A stretch of DNA of 64,000 nucleotides from Deltaproteobacteria bacterium (lineage in GTDB: Bacteria; Bdellovibrionota_C; UBA2361; J135): positions 21,206 through 85,205 of the forward strand of contig JACKAH010000005.1 of NCBI GenBank assembly GCA_020635175.1. Reading direction: 5' to 3'. This document shows, in pieces, positions 60,208 to 64,000 of this stretch (position 1 is its first letter; every line of letters begins with the position of its first letter). A program made the translations under genes and the position numbers. The notes beneath the pieces are model-generated. The model ran no database searches. It was not told the origin of the DNA and worked only from the letters and a program-made list of their open reading frames with translations.

Positions 60208-61674
60208 CTAAATCCTATCAATCCACTCTTCAAATGACGGGAAAGCGAATAGATTTAAAAGTCTCTCCTCTACCCCATGTTCAACAGCTTCTTTGAAATT
60301 TTCTGGCGAGATGTTGTCCTTAAATCGAGCAAGAGCAACTTCAACTTCTGCTCTGACCTTTTGTAAAACTTTATCTTCAACTGTACCACGGAGTCTCTTC
60401 GCTTCACGTTTCCTTTCTACAAGGTATTTTGCTTTTAACTCTTCAGTTGTTGGCTTCTGAACTTTTTCCTCTTCAGCTTCAGTTTTAAACAGATCAGCTT
60501 GGTATTTTTTCGGTTCTTCACCTGGGAGGTGAAAGTTCTCTGGAACTTCAACTGCTCTATACAAAAATCCAACTGGACTTCTACTTACGAGTCTACTATT
60601 CCCAGAGCAAAGCTTATCGAAATGCTCGATAATTCGAGCTGTTTTCTCAAGCATGAGATCGGATCTATCTCTTAAGAGTCTATCAATCTGTTGAGGTTTA
60701 AGTCCCCTATCCTCTAATGCTAGCGCTACTTTTGTGCGCATATCAGGGCCTGCAGACTGTTGTGCATCGTCGTTATTAACCGCTAAGCGCAGTGTAGCTT
60801 TGTCACCTTTATCAAGAGATCTCGGCTTGCCTCTCGCTGCAACAAGCACAATCTCTGCATCCTTTCCGTTTCCTAGATACTCAGCGCCAGCTAAAAATCC
60901 ATTCGCAATTAATTCTTCGATTGCAGGATCTAGTTGCTGCTTTAGCGAGCTAAGGTATTTGTAGTTTCTAGATATGCCTAACTTCTCGTGCGCCAAGGTA
61001 AATACGCTGATGCGAATCTGGGATTTGTACCAAAAGTGCTTATCAAGATAGCGATAAAGTCGCTTTGAAATTGCGCTTTGAAGTGCGAGGTAAAACGAGA
61101 GATCAAGTTTCTTAATGTAACCAACTTGGAAAGAGTTATAGAGAACCTCGCTCCACAAAAAGAAACTTGGTGCTGCGTCCCGCATAGCTGAATCACGGGC
61201 ATCATTGATCTCGTAGGCATCAATAATACCGAAATTCACAGTACTGTAGCTCTTTGAAGAATTATCGTAGAAAGCATTTGTGGCTTTTATCCGCACACCA
61301 CTTAGGCGATCGAGAGCTTTTTGCAAACGTTGGTAACTTCGACCCTCGGTTGTCCACTGCAAGGTTTTTAAAAGCTCATAACGGGTGAAATATACCCTTC
61401 TATCCTCCATGCCCTGATCTACAGTTAGTTTCAAAAGTCCAATTAGAACTTCATCATCAGAAGCTGTAGGCAATCCAAATTTATCTGCGCCGGTTATCAC
61501 CCATTCGCGGTTAATAACTTCTCCATCCCGTGTGCGAATGATATCATTGAACTCAAGGGTTTTAACGTTTGGATTTGATCTAGTTGAAAGAAGAGTAAGT
61601 GGAAACTCAGCGAGATTCATCTCGTCGCGCGACGTTCGCTTTGGAACTTCTATTGCGATCTCTTGCTGAAGCAT
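60208..61674 (-). CDS. Replication initiator protein (RPA/Rep_3-like)
   Basis: 488 residues. Matches by pattern the plasmid replication initiator protein A group: N-terminal MNLAEFPLTLLSTRSNPNVK, then EVLIGLLKLTVDQ, RRVYFTRYELLKTLQW (winged helix 1), SYQRLQKALDRLSGVRIKAT, SFQVGYIKKLDLSFYLALQS and KRLYRYLDKHFWYK (winged helix 2), EKLGISRNYKYLSSLKQQLD. The remaining 200 residues are charged and helical. Such proteins bind iterons and open the origin. It points away from 22-bp iterons at 61818-61927 and from parAB, the classic layout of a plasmid or chromid origin. The N-terminal start at 61674 is adopted. Confidence 0.8.
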   Translation of the reverse strand: MLQQEIAIEVPKRTSRDEMNLAEFPLTLLSTRSNPNVKTLEFNDIIRTRDGEVINREWVITGADKFGLPTASDDEVLIGLLKLTVDQGMEDRRVYFTRYELLKTLQWTTEGRSYQRLQKALDRLSGVRIKATNAFYDNSSKSYSTVNFGIIDAYEINDARDSAMRDAAPSFFLWSEVLYNSFQVGYIKKLDLSFYLALQSAISKRLYRYLDKHFWYKSQIRISVFTLAHEKLGISRNYKYLSSLKQQLDPAIEELIANGFLAGAEYLGNGKDAEIVLVAARGKPRSLDKGDKATLRLAVNNDDAQQSAGPDMRTKVALALEDRGLKPQQIDRLLRDRSDLMLEKTARIIEHFDKLCSGNSRLVSRSPVGFLYRAVEVPENFHLPGEEPKKYQADLFKTEAEEEKVQKPTTEELKAKYLVERKREAKRLRGTVEDKVLQKVRAEVEVALARFKDNISPENFKEAVEHGVEERLLNLFAFPSFEEWIDRI

Positions 61675-61817
61675 AAAAAATTAAACTCTAACTAAATTCT
61701 ATAAAAGACAACTTATCCTACTACTAGTTAGTTTAACAATGTTAAAGTATCTAGATGTATATAAGTAATGACTAGAAAAAGTCAAAAGATTTAAGAGGTT
61801 AAAAGAAGATTTTTCTT

Positions 61818-61927
61818 TCAATGCACGAGGATCTTTCTTTCAGTTCACGATGATCCTTAAATCAATGCACGAGATAATTCATTTCAATACACGTGAACTT
61901 TTATCAGAGATCACGATGAGGTTTTAT
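61818..61927. repeat. Array of 22-bp iterons (replication origin)
   Basis: The core TCAATGCACGA recurs at exact 22-base steps: 61818 (TCAATGCACGA), 61840 (TCAGTTCACGA), 61862 (TCAATGCACGA), 61884 (TCAATACACGT), 61906 (AGAGATCACGA, degenerate). A sixth, weaker unit may follow. CACGA falls at 61824, 61846, 61868 and 61912 (CACGT at 61890). A 22-bp period equals two helical turns, as in iteron plasmids. Copy 4 includes ACACGTGAAC, close to half of a parS site. Confidence 0.82.
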
Positions 61928-62114
61928 CTAGGATCACTTGTGCTTATTTGAAATCATTGTGATGTGGCGTAAGTATTGTTTATTTGCGCTGTGATGGTGT
62001 GGATTGGAGCTATTTCCCCAAGTGCTTAAAGTGTTAGTGCCAAGATTTCCTCTCCCCAACCCATCTTTGCTTTGTTTGAAGTGTCAGTGCGACGACTCTC
62101 CCCCCAAACCATCT

Positions 62115-62148
62115 TCCCCCTCTGGGGGAAGTGTCGCTGAAGGCGACG
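62115..62148. repeat. Two adjacent hairpins in the origin region
   Basis: TTCCCCC-TCT-GGGGGAA (62115-62131) and GTCGC-TGAAG-GCGAC (62134-62148). They lie between the iterons and parA and could be a terminator, a single-strand initiation structure or a ParB-independent site. Confidence 0.45.
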
Positions 62149-62352
62149 AAGGGGGTTGCTCGCACTATTCACACTTAACGTGAATCCAAATAAGCAAAAC
62201 CCCCTCTTTTCTTACTTGAATCCACGATACCCAAATTTCTATTTTTGTTACTCTTTTTTGCTGGATTTTACACTTAAAACCTGAGATGACATTATGCAGA
62301 ACGGATTATTTACATCTCATTTCACGATTCAGAATCCCTAGGAGAATATTCA

Positions 62353-63168
62353 GTGGCTTACACAATTAGTGTTGTTAATCAGAAGGGAGGAGTTGGCAAA
62401 ACTACCACCTCTGTAAATTTGGGTGCTGCTTTAGCGCAGCGGGGGCACAGGGTCTTACTTATTGATATGGACCCTCAGAGTAACCTTACTACTCATTTAG
62501 GACTCGGAGAGTCACTGGATGAAGAGGCAGAGGAGGTAAAGGATACATCACTAGTTCCTGAGGATACTATCTATGATGTTCTTAAAGGCGCAAAAAAGCT
62601 TAGCGAAGTTATTCTAAACCGGTCTGAGAATTTAGATGTTGCTCCTTCAAGCCTGATGCTGAGTGGTGCAGATTTAGAGCTTGGTGGAATTATTGGAAGA
62701 GAGCTTATCTTAAAGAAAGCGATTGCTGAAGTTGCAGACAATTACGACACAATCATTATCGACTGCCCACCAGCGCTTGGCCTCTTGTCTCTAAATGCTC
62801 TTGCTGCAGTAGAGAGTGTGATTATCCCTGTGCAGAGCGAGTATTTAGCACTGCACGGAGTTCGTCAGCTGCTTGATACTATCGACCAGGTTAAAGCAGT
62901 CTATAACCCAACACTGCAGGTAGGTGGTGTACTTATCTGTTTGCACGACAGTCGTAAGCGCCTTGCTCGTGCGGTGTATGACACAATTAAGGCTTACTTT
63001 GGTGAGCTTGTTTTCGATTCAGTTGTACGCACAAATGTCTCTCTTGCTGAAGCACCAGCGAGTGGGCAGACTATCTTCGAGTATGCACCAAGATCTACTG
63101 GTGCTGAGGACTATTTAGCTTTTGGAGAGGAGGTTATAGATGGCAAGAAAAAAGCTTGTGTTGGCTAA
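62353..63168 (+). CDS. parA: ParA-type partition ATPase
   Basis: 271 residues, start GTG at 62353 with GGAG 9 bases upstream. Deviant Walker A KGGVGKTT (residues 11-18) after ISVVNQ, Walker A' LLIDMDPQSNLTTHLG, Walker B TIIIDCPPALGLLS. It moves replicons or chromosome origins apart with ParB. No N-terminal helix-turn-helix is present, so it is the chromosome-like (Ib/Soj) type and does not bind DNA specifically as a repressor. Overlaps parB by 29 bases. Confidence 0.92.
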   Translation: MAYTISVVNQKGGVGKTTTSVNLGAALAQRGHRVLLIDMDPQSNLTTHLGLGESLDEEAEEVKDTSLVPEDTIYDVLKGAKKLSEVILNRSENLDVAPSSLMLSGADLELGGIIGRELILKKAIAEVADNYDTIIIDCPPALGLLSLNALAAVESVIIPVQSEYLALHGVRQLLDTIDQVKAVYNPTLQVGGVLICLHDSRKRLARAVYDTIKAYFGELVFDSVVRTNVSLAEAPASGQTIFEYAPRSTGAEDYLAFGEEVIDGKKKACVG

Positions 63169-64000
63169 CAACCCGTTACTTTCTGGACCGGGTCTTTCTG
63201 ATAGAGAAAAGGGCGGTACCCCATATCGTGAAATTCGGTTAAATGCGATTGATAGAGATCCAAATCAGCCGCGTGTAAATTTCGATGAGGAAAAGTTAGA
63301 TGAACTAGCTCAGTCAATCTTAACCTATGGAGTTCTTACCCCAATACTTGTTACTCCAGCCAAGGTTCCAGGCAAATACAGATTGATAGCTGGGGAGAGG
63401 CGTTTAAGAGCCAGTCTAAAGGCTGGGTTGCCAACAATCCCTGCTATTATTGAACATTCAGATGAGGGTGATGATAGAACTCTTGCTGTACAGCTTGTTG
63501 AGAACTTACAGAGAGCGGACCTGACACCTTTAGAGCGTGCACATGCAATAGGGGCTTTGAAGGAAACTTACAGTTTAAGTATTCGTCAGATAGCTGAGAA
63601 GTTAGGTGTTTCAAAAGGAATGGTTCAGAGAAGTCTTGAGATCTTAGATCTTCCTGATGATCTTCTTAACGCTCTTAGGGAGGGCGCTTCTGAATCTAAG
63701 GTGCTTTTGCTAGCCAAGATTGACGATGCCGATGTTAGAGCTAGCTATCTTCAGGATATCGATGCTTTGACTCGTAACGAGCTTAAGAAGAACCTTGATA
63801 CTGCCTCTTCTACGAAGACAGCCTCAGCGAGCGCAAACTTGCAGCCTGAGGATATTCGAATTGCTGAGGAGATTCAGCGTTCACTTGGAATGAAGGTTAA
63901 GATGGCTAGACCTTCAAAAGGAGTAGAGCAGGGGAAACTCACGATAGAGTTTTACTCTAACGAAGATCTTCAAGAGGTCTTCAGACGCCTTATTGCTAAC
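63140..64000 (+). CDS. parB: ParB-type partition protein, 3' end outside the window
   Basis: ATG at 63140 (GGAGGTTATAG upstream, within parA); the frame is open to the last base, giving 287 residues so far. Motifs: NPNQPR-like DPNQPRVNFDEEKLDELAQS at the N-terminus, the CTPase/arginine motif GERRLRA (85-91), and the helix-turn-helix SIRQIAEKLGVSKGMVQRSL. ParB loads at parS and forms sliding clamps. A clear parS (TGTTTCACGTGAAACA) is not seen in the window; the nearest is ACACGTGAAC in iteron 4. Translationally coupled to parA. Confidence 0.9.
   Translation, partial: MARKKLVLANNPLLSGPGLSDREKGGTPYREIRLNAIDRDPNQPRVNFDEEKLDELAQSILTYGVLTPILVTPAKVPGKYRLIAGERRLRASLKAGLPTIPAIIEHSDEGDDRTLAVQLVENLQRADLTPLERAHAIGALKETYSLSIRQIAEKLGVSKGMVQRSLEILDLPDDLLNALREGASESKVLLLAKIDDADVRASYLQDIDALTRNELKKNLDTASSTKTASASANLQPEDIRIAEEIQRSLGMKVKMARPSKGVEQGKLTIEFYSNEDLQEVFRRLIAN

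Larger units (their letters stand above)
61675..62352. other. Replication origin region
   Basis: A 680-base region between divergent rep and parA. From left to right: AT-rich DNA with TAACTAGTAGTAGG-like sequence near the rep start, iterons (61818-61927), then hairpins and C-rich repeats (62040-62150: AACCCATCTT/AAACCATCTT, GAAGTGT-CAGTGCG). No gene frame. The arrangement supports an iteron-controlled origin. Confidence 0.65.

Noticed and set aside
1..64000. CRISPR arrays, rRNA genes and riboswitches
   Set aside because: No regularly spaced repeats other than the origin iterons, no rRNA-like conserved segments and no riboswitch core that I recognise were seen.

Overview
The window looks like DNA from a flagellated Gram-negative bacterium that makes menaquinone by the futalosine route (mqnD and mqnC) and exports many small cysteine-rich proteins and lipoproteins. 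The sequence does not settle the taxonomy; the mix of secreted low-complexity proteins, FG-GAP and YD-repeat proteins, TnpA_REP-type transposases and futalosine genes fits a deltaproteobacterium-like or Bdellovibrionota-like lineage, but this is inference. The right end carries a plasmid-type origin: a replication initiator gene of the RPA/Rep_3 type faces away from parA-parB, with five to six 22-bp iterons between them. Because metG, trpS, mqnC and mqnD sit on the same DNA, the replicon may be a chromid, or a chromosome using a plasmid-like origin.

The most striking property is two-state base composition. Most genes are AT-rich (sample 12001-12060: 25 of 60 bases G/C). About ten blocks of one or two genes are sharply GC-rich (sample 8401-8460: 46 of 60). 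These blocks are 0.64-0.9, 2.7-5.0, 7.7-8.9, 9.0-9.5, 15.1-15.5, 19.6-20.9, 25.2-26.7, 53.0-55.1, 55.3-56.3 and 58.5-59.9 kb. Most have a strong hairpin at the 3' end and some have inverted repeats at their edges. Core metabolism lies in the AT-rich part; the GC-rich blocks hold an acyl-CoA dehydrogenase, an IMPDH/GMP-reductase-like enzyme, a trypsin-like lipoprotein and exported proteins of unknown role.

Layout. 0-2.6 kb: unknown genes. 2.7-5.0 kb: tandem secreted paralogues. 5.3-6.3 kb: a Y1 transposase element beside tRNA-Ala and a tRNA fragment. 6.4-9.5 kb: HDOD-like protein, acyl-CoA dehydrogenase and a membrane protein. 9.7-13.7 kb: mqnD facing a small isomerase, metG and mqnC. 13.8-20.9 kb: JAMM-like protein, glycosyltransferase plus SGNH hydrolase, and unknowns. 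21.0-26.7 kb: an ATP-grasp/isoaspartyl-peptidase pair, trpS plus a CBM9-like protein, and a lipoprotein/protease pair. 27.3-33.1 kb: an operon of two Cys-rich secreted proteins and a 1611-residue YD-repeat protein. 33.45-38.17 kb: an accessory island bounded by 46-bp direct repeats, holding a decayed transposase, a REP-like palindrome family, an AAA/DUF4143 ATPase and a tRNA-Leu-like remnant. 38.2-45.9 kb: DUF255 protein, nucleotidyltransferase pair, flagellin, lytic transglycosylase and Cys-rich secreted proteins. 46.2-52.9 kb: a HEAT-repeat/caspase-like predicted lipoprotein, a TrmB-type regulator, a shortened ABC binding protein, an aminotransferase and more secreted Cys-rich proteins. 53-59.9 kb: exported GC-rich proteins, a seven-repeat FG-GAP propeller and the IMPDH-like enzyme. 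60.2-64 kb: rep, iterons, parA and parB.

The most promising candidates for undescribed biology are the HEAT/caspase-like lipoprotein, the family of secreted C-x-C proteins with Gly/Pro tails (found in both base-composition classes and in the YD-repeat operon), and the modular GC-rich gene blocks.
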